A DNA stretch of 44,667 nt, from the IMG/VR virus record IMGVR_UViG_3300042564_002111, positions 1 to 44,667 of that record; one strand, given 5' to 3'. A program made the position numbers and the translations under genes. Positions within the stretch are counted from its first letter, which is position 1. Each line of letters opens with the position of its first letter. Under the pieces are notes generated by a model, which saw nothing but the letters and a program-made list of their open reading frames with translations, was not told the origin of the DNA and searched no databases. Origin of the DNA: a virus. Positions 18,222-28,000 of this stretch are shown one piece after another.

Positions 18222-18422
18222 ATGGCAATACAAGTACAAGTAAAACCACAAAAAACAACCATTTCATCTGTAACAGTTGCACGAACAGCAAATCTGAATT
18301 TGTCACAGTTAAACAACGTTGAGACTCAAGGCGCAACAGATGGCCAAGTGTTAACATATGAAGCTGGTTCAGGAAAATATGTTGTCAAGGATGTTCCCAC
18401 AGTCAAGGGTGGTACATTCTAA
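18222..18422 (+). CDS. Small fibre-associated protein
   Basis: A 66-aa protein starting 4 bases after the preceding stop. Its C-terminal half (LSQLNNVETQGATDGQVLTYEAGSGKY) is the short 'L-x-x-L-x-x-V-x-T-x-G-x-x-D-G-x-V-L-x-Y' motif common as a repeat unit in tail fibres of aquatic T4-like phages; here it stands alone as a single unit. Its stop (18420-18422) is followed immediately by the GTG start of the giant fibre, so the two are probably co-translated. Its function is not known beyond this association. Confidence 0.7.
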   Translation: MAIQVQVKPQKTTISSVTVARTANLNLSQLNNVETQGATDGQVLTYEAGSGKYVVKDVPTVKGGTF

Positions 18423-21400
18423 GTGTCAACGATAATTATAACCAAGTATTCGGTATCTAATACCGCGCCTACACCAGGATTATTAGATACTGGTGAGTTT
18501 GCGTATTCGTTCGTTTCCAATAAGATGTTTATTGGTAATGCAAATGGTTCTTTTGATGTTATTGGTGGTAAATATTATGTTGACTTGATTGATGGAGCAA
18601 CCAGCAACGTAACAACAAACAGCTTTGTTAAACGTGATGGAAATGGAAACATCAATGCTAATACGTTCGTTGGTAATTTAAGTGGCATTGCAAACACCGC
18701 AAATGCACTTACTTCACCAATAACAATAACTTTTGGTGGCGATGTATCCGGTAACGTGATTATTGGTCAAGGTTATGGCGTAGGCGAAGCCGAACCAACC
18801 ACCAACATATTTTTGAGTAATGTTACTACTGGTGGAACTTTTGGTAATTCCACACATATTCCGGTTATCACAGTTGATACTACCGGTAGAATTACTAATG
18901 TTGCGAATGTACAAATTGTTACGCAAGATATTTTTGACAAGGCCAATGTTGCATTCACCACTGCAAATGCTGCTTTTGCGGTGGCCAATGTTTTAAATCC
19001 AACTAACGTACAAACAATATCCAATACAGCCAACTCTGCGTTGACTTTGGCAAACTTATCGTATATACATGTTAATAGTGTATATGATTTAGCAAATACA
19101 ATTAATATTAGTTCATTGAGTGCTGGTGTTTACGCTAATGCCGCATTCTTGGCCGCAAATAATGCAGTTGATCCTTGGGTTCGAGATGCTGCAAATTCAG
19201 CAAGTTCATATGCCAACTCTGCTTTTGCTTCTGCAAATTTGGCAGCAAATACTGCGGCCACTGCAAACAGTCAAGCAAATATTGCTTTCAATACTGCACT
19301 AGCTACAACAAATTTAACGACAATATTAAGTAATACAATAACGTCATTAGCAACTTCGGTAACATTAGCATACAATACTGCACAGAACACTTCAACTGAT
19401 GTTGGTGTTGCTGGGTCATATGCTAACTCTGCATATCGACACAGTAATGCTGCATTCACAAGTTCAAATACGAAACTGTCAGCAGCTGGCGGTACAATTG
19501 CTGGCAGTTTAATTGTTACAGGTAATCTAACCGTATCTGGTAATTTAACTTATATCGACTCCAATCAGTTAAACATTGGTGATAACATTATCACCTTGAA
19601 TGCTGACATAGGGCAGTCTGCCACACCAACACAAAATGCAGGTATTGAAATTGATCGTGGTATTGAACCAAATGCATCTATTACTTGGGAAGAAACTGGA
19701 AATAGATGGCTATACAGTGATGGTAACAGTTCTATTCAAATTGGTGCCGCAAGTGCTGGTGACTATGCCAACTCTGCGTATTTGCAAGCAAATGCGGCAT
19801 TTGCAGTTGGCGCCGTTGTAACTATTCACGCAGAAGAAGCTTTTGCTAAAGCCAATGTTGCAAACAACAGAGCTGTTGTTTCTGGTAACTATGCTAATGC
19901 AGCATATACACAGGCAAACACTCCAAGTTTTGTTGCAAACTCGGCTTGGTCACATGCCAATGCAGCCTTTGCAGCTGCGAACACTTTAAGTCCTACATTT
20001 GCACAAGCAGCTTTCGATCAAGCAAATACTGCAAACACAATTGGTGCTACGGCCGACCAACGTGCTATAACTTCTGGTTCATATGCTAATGCAGCATTTA
20101 TCAGAGCAAATACAGTAACATCAGCATACAATCACGCCAATGCGGCTTACATTCAAGCAAATACTGGTGTACAAAATTCACTATTTGCAAATGCTGCTTT
20201 TTCACAGGCAAATACTGCAATATTAATCGGTTTGGCTGCATATGCAAAAGCAAACTCAGTTATCGATTTGGCAACAGGTGTTCAAGCGTTAAATCAAGCC
20301 AATGGTGCTTTCGATCAAGCAAATCTTTCAACTATAATTGCAACAAGTGCTTTTGCATATGCTAATAGTTTATCGGTTACAGCTGTTGATACATTTGCTA
20401 GAACACATACAAACTCAGCTTTTGAAAATGCAAATACTGTTGGTCGTTATGCGAATGCGGCTTATGTGCAAGCTAATACTGCAACAACAGACGCCGCACG
20501 AGCTGACCAACGAGCAGTAACTTCAGGTGACTATGCCAATTCAGCATTTATCACTGCAAACACAAAGCTTTCCGCTGCTGGTGGTACAATTTCTGGTGAC
20601 TTGACAGTTTCTGGTAATTTGTTAATTTCTGGCACATCAGCAAGATTCAGTGTGCCAACATTGACAGTTGAAGATTCGATTATTGATATTAGTTCTGAAA
20701 CAATTGGAGTACCAACACAAAATTCTGGTATTCGTGTTATCCGTGGAGACGAGAATCCAGTTTTACTTCGTTGGAACGAATCGGTAAAATATTGGCAATT
20801 TACTAATGATGGTGTTTTATTCTCCAACATCTCATCTTCATCCGCAGAGTCGTATGCTAACGTTGCTTATTTACATGCAAATGCGGCTTATGTACAAGCA
20901 AACACTCCAAGTTACACAGCTAACTCCGCATCGGTTTATGCTAATGCGGCATATACTCAAGCAAATGTAACGACCTTAAACGCAGCGTCTGCATATAACC
21001 AGGCAAACACTGGTACACAATATGCAGAATCTGCTGGTGTTTATGCTAACTCAGCTTTCGCAGCTGCTAATACTGCCGATCAAAAAGGTGTAAGTGCAGG
21101 TTCATACGCCAATTCTGCTTTTGCTTTTGCTAATGTTATTGCATCAGGTTCAACAACAGCGGCGTACAATCACGCCAATGCCGCATATGTCCACGCGAAT
21201 ACCAAGTTTGCTTCTGCTGGTGGTACAATCACTGGTGACGTTGGTATTGTTGGTAATTTAACAGTACAAGGCACAACAACATATCTAAACACAGAACAAG
21301 TTAATATTGCTGATAATATTATTAACTTGAATTCTGATATTGACCAATTTAGTTTACCTTCACAGAGTGCTGGTATTTCTGTTCAGCGTGGGTCTTCTGC

Positions 21401-24400
21401 AAATGTTGCGTTATTGTGGAATGAAACAACTGATAAGTGGACATTTACAAATGACGGATCCAATTATTTAAATATTGGAACTGATGCATCCGATTCATAT
21501 GCTAATGCAGCTTTTACACAAGCAAACACTGCTAATACTAATGCAGCAACAGCCGACCAAAGAGCAGTAACATCTGGTGAATATGCCAACTCAGCATACA
21601 TTCATGCCAATGCATCATATAATCTAGCTAACACTGCGGATCAAAGAGCTGTTACATCAGGTTCATACGCCAACTCTTCATACATTAAAGCTAACAGTGC
21701 TTTCGATGCGGCCAACACGGCAGATCAACGAGCTGTTACATCAGGTGCATATGCTAATGCTAGTTATGCTCATGCTAATGCATCTTTTGCTGCAGCTAAT
21801 ACAACTGACCAAAGATCAGTAACTTCTGGTGATTACGCTAACTCAGCATATCTTCAAGCAAATACTGGAACTCAATTCGCAAATTCGGCAAGTTCTTATG
21901 CCAATTCTGCATACACAAATTCTAATGTAGCGAGTCAGCGTGCCGTAACATCTGGTGCTTATGCTAATGCAGCTTACACTCAAGCAAACACTGGAACTCA
22001 GTACGCAACAAGTGCTGGTGTATACGCTAATGCAGCTTTCGATCACGCCAACACCAAGTTTGCTTCCGCTGGTGGTACAATCTCCGGTGACGTTGATGTT
22101 ACTGGTAACTTAACTGTTTCAGGTTCAACAACTTATTTAAATACACAACAACTTAATGTTGGCGACAATATTATTAATCTGAACGCTGACTTACCACAAT
22201 TAAGTCTTCCGTCGGAGAGTGCAGGCATATCAGTTGAGCGTGGTATATCTGCAAATGTATTAATTTTGTGGAACGAATCGACAGACAGATGGCAATTTAC
22301 AAACGATGGTACAAACTATCGTAATATTGGTTCCGATTCTGGTGAGACATATGCGAATGCTGCTTTTGAACAGGCAAATACTGGCACAGTAATTGGACTT
22401 ACTGCTGGTGACTATGCCAACTCTGCATACTTGGCATCAAACGTTGCAGACCAAAAGGCAGTATCTGCTGGTGTATATGCCAATGCTGCATATACTAATT
22501 CCAACACTGCAAGTCAGCGAGCTGTAACATCTGGTTCATATGCAAACTCTGCGTATTTGCACGCCAATTCTTCATACTTGGCAAGCAATGTTGCTGACCA
22601 AAGAGCAGTAACATCAGGTCTTTATGCTAATGCCGCTTACGATGCGGCTAACACAGCAGATCAACGAGCAGTAACTTCAGGTGTATATGCTAACGTTGCT
22701 TACACTCAGGCGAACACTGGCACACAGTATGCAACATCAGCTGGTTTGTATGCTAACTCTGCATACTTAGCAGCCAATACGGCCGACCAAAAGGCAGTAT
22801 CTGCTGGTTCGTATGCCAACTCATCTTATATAAATGCCAATGCATCGTATGATGCTGCTAATACTGCTGACCAACGAGCTGTAACTTCTGGCACATACGC
22901 TAATGCATCATATGTTGTTGCAAATACTGCCAATTTAACTGCAACATCTGGCAGTTCATATGCAAATGGTGCTTTTACTGCTGCCAATACGGCAGATCAA
23001 AAGGCAGTATCTGCTGGTCTGTATGCTAACTCTGCATACGCATTAGCAAACACATTAGTCTCCAGTTCAGTTGATGCGTATGCAAGACCTCATTCTAATG
23101 CGGCTTTTGATTCAGCAAATACTGCCGATCAGAGAGCAGTCACATCCGGTTCATATGCTAACTCCGCATATGCATTAGCTAACACAAAATACTCATCTTC
23201 GGGTGGTACAATTTCTGGTGATGTAACTGTTACTGGTAATTTGATTGTTTCCGGTAATGTATTCAGTGTTGAGGCAACAAATCTCAGCGTTGAAGATAAT
23301 ATGATTTATCTTAACGCTAATAATACTGTCACCAATCCTGACCTTGGGTTTGCTGGTAATTACAACGATGGCACATATCATCATGCTGGTGTGTTCCGGG
23401 ATGCTTCAGATGGTACTTGGAAATTCTATTATAACTATGAACCAGAACCAGATGCATCACCGTACATTGATACGACACACGCATCATTCAGAATTGCTAA
23501 TTTAACTGCAAACTTAATTACTGATGTTGCTTTCATCCGTGGTTTTGATCCAATCACATATACTGGTGGTGCTTACAATGTAGCCAACTCTGCCAGTTTA
23601 TATGCGAATGGTGCTTTTGTTGCCGCTAATACTGCTGACCAGAAAGCTGTGTCTGCTGGTGTATATGCTAATGCAGCATTCAGTAAAGCAAACACGACTT
23701 CGAGTGATGTTTTAATAGCTGACCAAAAGGCAGTCTCTGCTGGTGTATATGCCAATGCTGCTTATGTTCAAGCAAATACCGGAACAACAGATGCGGCTAC
23801 GGCTGACCAGAAAGCAACAACAGCTGGTTCTTATGCCAATTCAGGTTTCAGTATTGCAAACACTGCCAGTCAACGAGCCGTAACATCTGGTGTATATGCC
23901 AATACTGCTTATGTACACGCAAATGCTGCTTACATACAAGCCAACACGGCAGACCAACGAGCACTGACAGCTGGTGATTATGCCAACTCTGCATACATTC
24001 AAGCAAACACTGCAACGAGTGATGCCAACACCGCAGACAGTAAAGCAACCATCGCAGGATTCTTTGCCAATTCAGCTTTTGGTAGAGCTAACACCGCAAA
24101 CACCAATGCTGCAACCGCCGATCAGAAAGCTGTAATTTCTGGAGTGTTTGCGAATGGTGCATATAGTGCTGCGAACACAGCATACATTCACGCCAACTCG
24201 GCTTATACTTTAGCAAATAATTTGATATCAACAGCTGTTGATACATATGCTAGACCACACGCAAATGCAGGTTACGATGCAGCAAATACTGCTGACCAAA
24301 AGGCAGTATCTGCTGGTGTATATGCCAATGCTGCTTATGTTCAAGCAAATACCGGAACACAGTATGCAACATCTGCTGGTTCTTATGCCAACTCTGCATA

Positions 24401-24710
24401 CACTCAGGCTAATACTGCCACATCTAATGCTGGCTCAGCTCAAAGTGATGCAACTTTAGCTGGCATTTTGGCTGCAGCAGCCTACAATCAAGCAAACACA
24501 CTTACTGGTTTTGTGGCCAGTGCTTCTTCATATGCTAATGGTGCATTCGCCGCCGCAAACACCGCAGATGCAAAATCTGTAATATCAGGAGGTTACGCCA
24601 ATTCAGCTTACAGTCAAGCAAATACAGGCACTATACTTGCACAGGCAGCATATAATTCTGCCAATACAATTATAGCAGATTCTCTGGCATTCTCAATTGC
24701 ACTCGGATAA
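18423..24710 (+). CDS. Giant repeat tail fibre 1 (2095 aa)
   Basis: Starts at GTG with AAGGG upstream at 18405-18409; the N-terminus (TPGLLDTGEFAYSFVSNKMFIGNANGSF) is an Mtd-N/'GELAYN' type virion-attachment segment, which confirms this start. From about residue 170 on, the protein is dozens of Ala/Asn-rich units of the form YANSAYxxANTADQ(R/K)AVTSG, often 21 residues long. Five compact beta modules beginning 'GGTI(S/A/T)G' interrupt them, at about 19474-19744, 20566-20838, 21205-21480, 22054-22332 and 23188-23570. The C-terminus (DSLAFSIALG) resembles that of giant fibre 2. There is no S74 domain. It is most likely a long trimeric host-recognition fibre, with the repeats as shaft and the modules as knobs. 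Confidence 0.88.
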   Translation: MSTIIITKYSVSNTAPTPGLLDTGEFAYSFVSNKMFIGNANGSFDVIGGKYYVDLIDGATSNVTTNSFVKRDGNGNINANTFVGNLSGIANTANALTSPITITFGGDVSGNVIIGQGYGVGEAEPTTNIFLSNVTTGGTFGNSTHIPVITVDTTGRITNVANVQIVTQDIFDKANVAFTTANAAFAVANVLNPTNVQTISNTANSALTLANLSYIHVNSVYDLANTINISSLSAGVYANAAFLAANNAVDPWVRDAANSASSYANSAFASANLAANTAATANSQANIAFNTALATTNLTTILSNTITSLATSVTLAYNTAQNTSTDVGVAGSYANSAYRHSNAAFTSSNTKLSAAGGTIAGSLIVTGNLTVSGNLTYIDSNQLNIGDNIITLNADIGQSATPTQNAGIEIDRGIEPNASITWEETGNRWLYSDGNSSIQIGAASAGDYANSAYLQANAAFAVGAVVTIHAEEAFAKANVANNRAVVSGNYANAAYTQANTPSFVANSAWSHANAAFAAANTLSPTFAQAAFDQANTANTIGATADQRAITSGSYANAAFIRANTVTSAYNHANAAYIQANTGVQNSLFANAAFSQANTAILIGLAAYAKANSVIDLATGVQALNQANGAFDQANLSTIIATSAFAYANSLSVTAVDTFARTHTNSAFENANTVGRYANAAYVQANTATTDAARADQRAVTSGDYANSAFITANTKLSAAGGTISGDLTVSGNLLISGTSARFSVPTLTVEDSIIDISSETIGVPTQNSGIRVIRGDENPVLLRWNESVKYWQFTNDGVLFSNISSSSAESYANVAYLHANAAYVQANTPSYTANSASVYANAAYTQANVTTLNAASAYNQANTGTQYAESAGVYANSAFAAANTADQKGVSAGSYANSAFAFANVIASGSTTAAYNHANAAYVHANTKFASAGGTITGDVGIVGNLTVQGTTTYLNTEQVNIADNIINLNSDIDQFSLPSQSAGISVQRGSSANVALLWNETTDKWTFTNDGSNYLNIGTDASDSYANAAFTQANTANTNAATADQRAVTSGEYANSAYIHANASYNLANTADQRAVTSGSYANSSYIKANSAFDAANTADQRAVTSGAYANASYAHANASFAAANTTDQRSVTSGDYANSAYLQANTGTQFANSASSYANSAYTNSNVASQRAVTSGAYANAAYTQANTGTQYATSAGVYANAAFDHANTKFASAGGTISGDVDVTGNLTVSGSTTYLNTQQLNVGDNIINLNADLPQLSLPSESAGISVERGISANVLILWNESTDRWQFTNDGTNYRNIGSDSGETYANAAFEQANTGTVIGLTAGDYANSAYLASNVADQKAVSAGVYANAAYTNSNTASQRAVTSGSYANSAYLHANSSYLASNVADQRAVTSGLYANAAYDAANTADQRAVTSGVYANVAYTQANTGTQYATSAGLYANSAYLAANTADQKAVSAGSYANSSYINANASYDAANTADQRAVTSGTYANASYVVANTANLTATSGSSYANGAFTAANTADQKAVSAGLYANSAYALANTLVSSSVDAYARPHSNAAFDSANTADQRAVTSGSYANSAYALANTKYSSSGGTISGDVTVTGNLIVSGNVFSVEATNLSVEDNMIYLNANNTVTNPDLGFAGNYNDGTYHHAGVFRDASDGTWKFYYNYEPEPDASPYIDTTHASFRIANLTANLITDVAFIRGFDPITYTGGAYNVANSASLYANGAFVAANTADQKAVSAGVYANAAFSKANTTSSDVLIADQKAVSAGVYANAAYVQANTGTTDAATADQKATTAGSYANSGFSIANTASQRAVTSGVYANTAYVHANAAYIQANTADQRALTAGDYANSAYIQANTATSDANTADSKATIAGFFANSAFGRANTANTNAATADQKAVISGVFANGAYSAANTAYIHANSAYTLANNLISTAVDTYARPHANAGYDAANTADQKAVSAGVYANAAYVQANTGTQYATSAGSYANSAYTQANTATSNAGSAQSDATLAGILAAAAYNQANTLTGFVASASSYANGAFAAANTADAKSVISGGYANSAYSQANTGTILAQAAYNSANTIIADSLAFSIALG
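18960..24690 (+). repeat. ANSAY/ADQRAVTSG repeat array, fibre 1
   Basis: A protein-coding degenerate repeat region. The core unit is 21 residues (YANSAY, two variable residues, ANT, ADQ, Arg or Lys, AV, TSG or SAG, one variable residue). Ala-Asn pairs recur at multiples of 7 residues (7, 14 or 21). At the DNA level the copies share long similar stretches but use varied synonymous codons, so they are old or kept divergent. Confidence 0.85.
23188..23570 (+). repeat. Shared fibre module, copy 1 of 3 (NMIYLNANNTV type)
   Basis: A ~125-residue module (GGTISGDVTVTGNL ... VEDNMIYLNANNTV ... NYNDGTYHHAG ... GTWKFYYNYEPEPDASPYI ... RIANLTANLITD ... IRGFDPI). Near-identical copies lie in giant fibre 2 (about 28826-29206) and in the 584-aa fibre (about 37811-38190). 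Confidence 0.85.
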
Positions 24711-24713
24711 ATA
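24706..24713 (+). promoter_or_regulatory. Late-promoter-like motif GATAAATA
   Basis: An NATAAATA octamer overlapping the stop codon of giant fibre 1 (24708-24710), with the next ATG at 24734 and a CAAGAGG ribosome-binding region between. The 20-base spacing to the start is suitable for a late promoter. Confidence 0.5.
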
Positions 24714-24733
24714 AATTATTCAAGAGGTTATAC

Positions 24734-25060
24734 ATGGCAAACAGTTTTAAAAATAGTTTAGTACAAGCAATTGGAACAGCAGCAGTTAACGTATATGCAG
24801 CAGGCGCTGGCGTACAATCTACTGTTATTGGTTTTACAATATCAAATGTGACATCAGCTGACATTACTGCAAATGTAACAGTACATTCTGCTGGTAACAC
24901 TTCATTTATGGTTAAACAAGCAACAATCGAACCTGGAAGTTCCATGGTTCCAGTTGGTCAATTACAAAAATTAGTATTAACAAATGGTGATTTTCTAAGA
25001 GTTCAAACCAACACACCATCATCAGCAGATGTTGTTTTAAGTGTGCTTGAAATAAGTTAA
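24734..25060 (+). CDS. Small beta protein paired with giant fibres (type A)
   Basis: A 108-aa protein with GAGG upstream. It has no signal peptide and is beta-rich. It aligns by eye with the 119-aa protein encoded after giant fibre 2: both have a Ser-Asp-Ile-Thr segment in the middle (SADITANVTV / ASDITVDLYR), a matched Gly-Asp-x-Leu-Arg motif (NGDFLRV / EGDALRL), and end in x-x-E-Ile-Ser. Related domains also appear twice at the C-terminus of the 584-aa fibre. I infer a small jelly-roll-like capping or adaptor domain of the fibre system. It sits between the two giant fibre genes, 4 bases before giant fibre 2. Confidence 0.75.
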   Translation: MANSFKNSLVQAIGTAAVNVYAAGAGVQSTVIGFTISNVTSADITANVTVHSAGNTSFMVKQATIEPGSSMVPVGQLQKLVLTNGDFLRVQTNTPSSADVVLSVLEIS

Positions 25061-25063
25061 AAA

Positions 25064-28000
25064 ATGACAATAAATTACCTAGGCGATCAGGCTAAGAGTC
25101 AAGCAAAAAGAGTATCAAATACCGCAAATTCTGCTTTTGTTGCGGCAAATACTGCTGACCAAAAAGCAGTATCTGCTGGTGTATATGCTAATTCAGCCTA
25201 TGCATTCGCTAACACAATTGCAGGTGGTTCGGCCGCTGGCGCTTACCTACATGCCAACTCATCTTACATTCATGCTAATGCTGGATTCAATCAAGCAAAT
25301 ACTGCAACTCAATTTGCTCAGGCAGCTGGTGCCTATGCTAATGCATCATACTCTTTAGCCAACACAAAATTTGCATCGGCTGGTGGTACAATCTCTGGTG
25401 ATGTTATTGTTTCTGGTAATTTAACAATCAGTGGTGCAACAACAACAGTTACATCTGAAATTGTAAAGATTGCGGATAATACAATTGATTTAAACAGTAA
25501 CTTTGAATCAGGAACACCAACAGAAAATTCTGGTATTCGTGTCATTCGTGGTGATGAATTGCCTGTTCAATTCCGTTGGAATGAATCAGCTGACAATTGG
25601 GAGTTTACAAACGATGGTACAAACTTTCGTTACATAGCTTCTTTATCCGCAGAATCTTATGCTAATGGTGCATTTGGTGCCGCGAACTCCGCATCTTCAT
25701 ATTCTAATGGTGCCTTCTTGGCAGCCAATACTGCCGACCAAAAGGCAGTATCTGCTGGCTCATATGCCAACTCTGCGTATGCACAAGGCAATACATCATT
25801 TATTCACGCGAATGCGGCATACAATTTAGCAAACACTTTAGTATCATCAGCAATTGACTTGTATGCTAGACCGCACGCTAATGCGGCTTACATTCAGGCA
25901 AATACTAATGCCACAAATATAACTATCACCGGTAGTTATGCTAACTCAGCATATACTCAAGCAAACACCGCAACTACTAATGCTGCACAGGCTGACCAAC
26001 GAGCTGTAACATCTGGTGCATATGCAAATGCAGCTTTTGATGTTGCAAACTCCGCAAGTTCTTATGCCAATGGTGCTTTTGTTCAAGCAAATACTGGTAT
26101 CGTAAATTCTGCAGCTGCAAGTTCTTATGCCAATTCAGCGTTCTTACATGCCAATGCATCTTATCAATTGGCCAATACAATTGGTGGTGCTATTAGAGGT
26201 ACATTTACTGCTCGTAGTTACGTAGGAGATGGTTCAACATTAACATTTGCAGTTTCAAATACTGCATCTGAAAGTAGTATCATTGTTAGTGAAGACGGTG
26301 TTTTACAAGCTCCATTCAGTGACTACACAGTTTTAGGAACAACATTAACATTTAATCAAGCACCAGGCTCAAATGTAAATATACAAATTAGAGAACTTTC
26401 TGTTGCTGATACTGCTGCAAATGATAATGTTGCTAGAGCTTTAATTACTACAATTGGTACTCAAGTTAATAGTGCATATGATGCAGCCAATACGGCCGAT
26501 CAGAAGGCAGTATCTGCTGGTGTGTATGCGAATGCTGCGTATGCTTTAGCAAACACGCTCGTAACATCTTCTGTTGATACATTTGCAAGATCACAAGCAA
26601 ATGCAGCTTTTGATGCTGCCAATACGGCCGCACTGAATGCTTTATCTGCTGGTTCATACGCAAATTCTGGTTACACAACAGCCAATACAGCTGCAGTAAA
26701 TGCTCTGTCTGCTGGTTCATATGCCAACGCATCTTTTATAACTGCCAATACAGCTGCAGTAAATGCTCTGTCTGCTGGTTCTTATGCGAACGCTGCGTTT
26801 GCAGCTGCCAATACGGCCGATCAGAAGGCAGTAACATCTGGTGTATATGCTAATGCCGCACTACTAGCCGCAAATACCGCTGATGCAAAATCAGTAATTG
26901 CCAGTTCATATGCTAACAGTGCTTTCACAACCGCAAATTCTAAACTATCTTCTTCTGGTGGTACAATTTCTGGTGACTTGAATGTTACTGGCAACTTAAC
27001 TGTATCTGGCCAAATAACCACAATCAACACAGAAGTAATTGCTCTTGCTGATAACACGATTGATTTAAATAGTAATTTTGCAACAGGTACACCGACTGAA
27101 GATGCCGGCATTCGTGTTATTCGCGGTGATTCAACACCAACACAATTACGTTGGAATGAAACCAGTGACAAGTGGGAATTCACAAATGATGGTTCGTCTT
27201 ACAGTAATATTGGTTCGGCTGCGGCAGAATCTTATGCTAACTCCGCATATGCATTAGCTAATACGATAGCTTCTGGTTCGGCTGCTGGTGCTTATCTGCA
27301 TGCTAATGCCGCATATGCACAAGCCAACACATCATCTCTGTATGCATTGTCTGCTGGTGATTACGCCAACTCCGCATACATTCAGGCCAATTCTGGTTAC
27401 GTTGCGGCTAATTCTGCAAGTTCATATGCTAACTCCGCATTTACAGAAGCCAATTCGGCTTATGGTCAAGCAAACACTGCAACCACAAATGCATCATCTG
27501 CTAGTTCGTATGCCAACTCTGCATATCTACAGGCTAATACCGCAAATACTAATGCGGCTACGGCAGATCAGAAGGCAGTAACTTCGGGTGTGTTTGCTAA
27601 TGGTGCATATGGTTTTGCCAACTCAGCCAGTTCTTATGCCAATGGTGCCTTCTTGGCAGCCAATACGGCCGATCAACGAGCAGTAACTTCTGGTGTATTT
27701 GCTAATGCTGCATTTGGTGTCGCCAATACAGCTGACCAGAAAGCAGTAACTTCAGGTGTATATGCTAATTCTGCTTACGAACAAGCAAATACCGCAAACC
27801 AAACTGCAACTTCTGCTGGTGTGTATGCCAATGTAGCATTCACATCTGCTAACAACGCTTCAAATTACGCCAACTCTGCATACTCAACTGCTAACACAGC
27901 ACTAGTCAATGCTGGAACAGCCGATCAAAAAGCAGTAACTTCAGGTGTGTATGCCAACTCAGCATACGATCAGGCCAATACAGCAAACACAATTGCAACA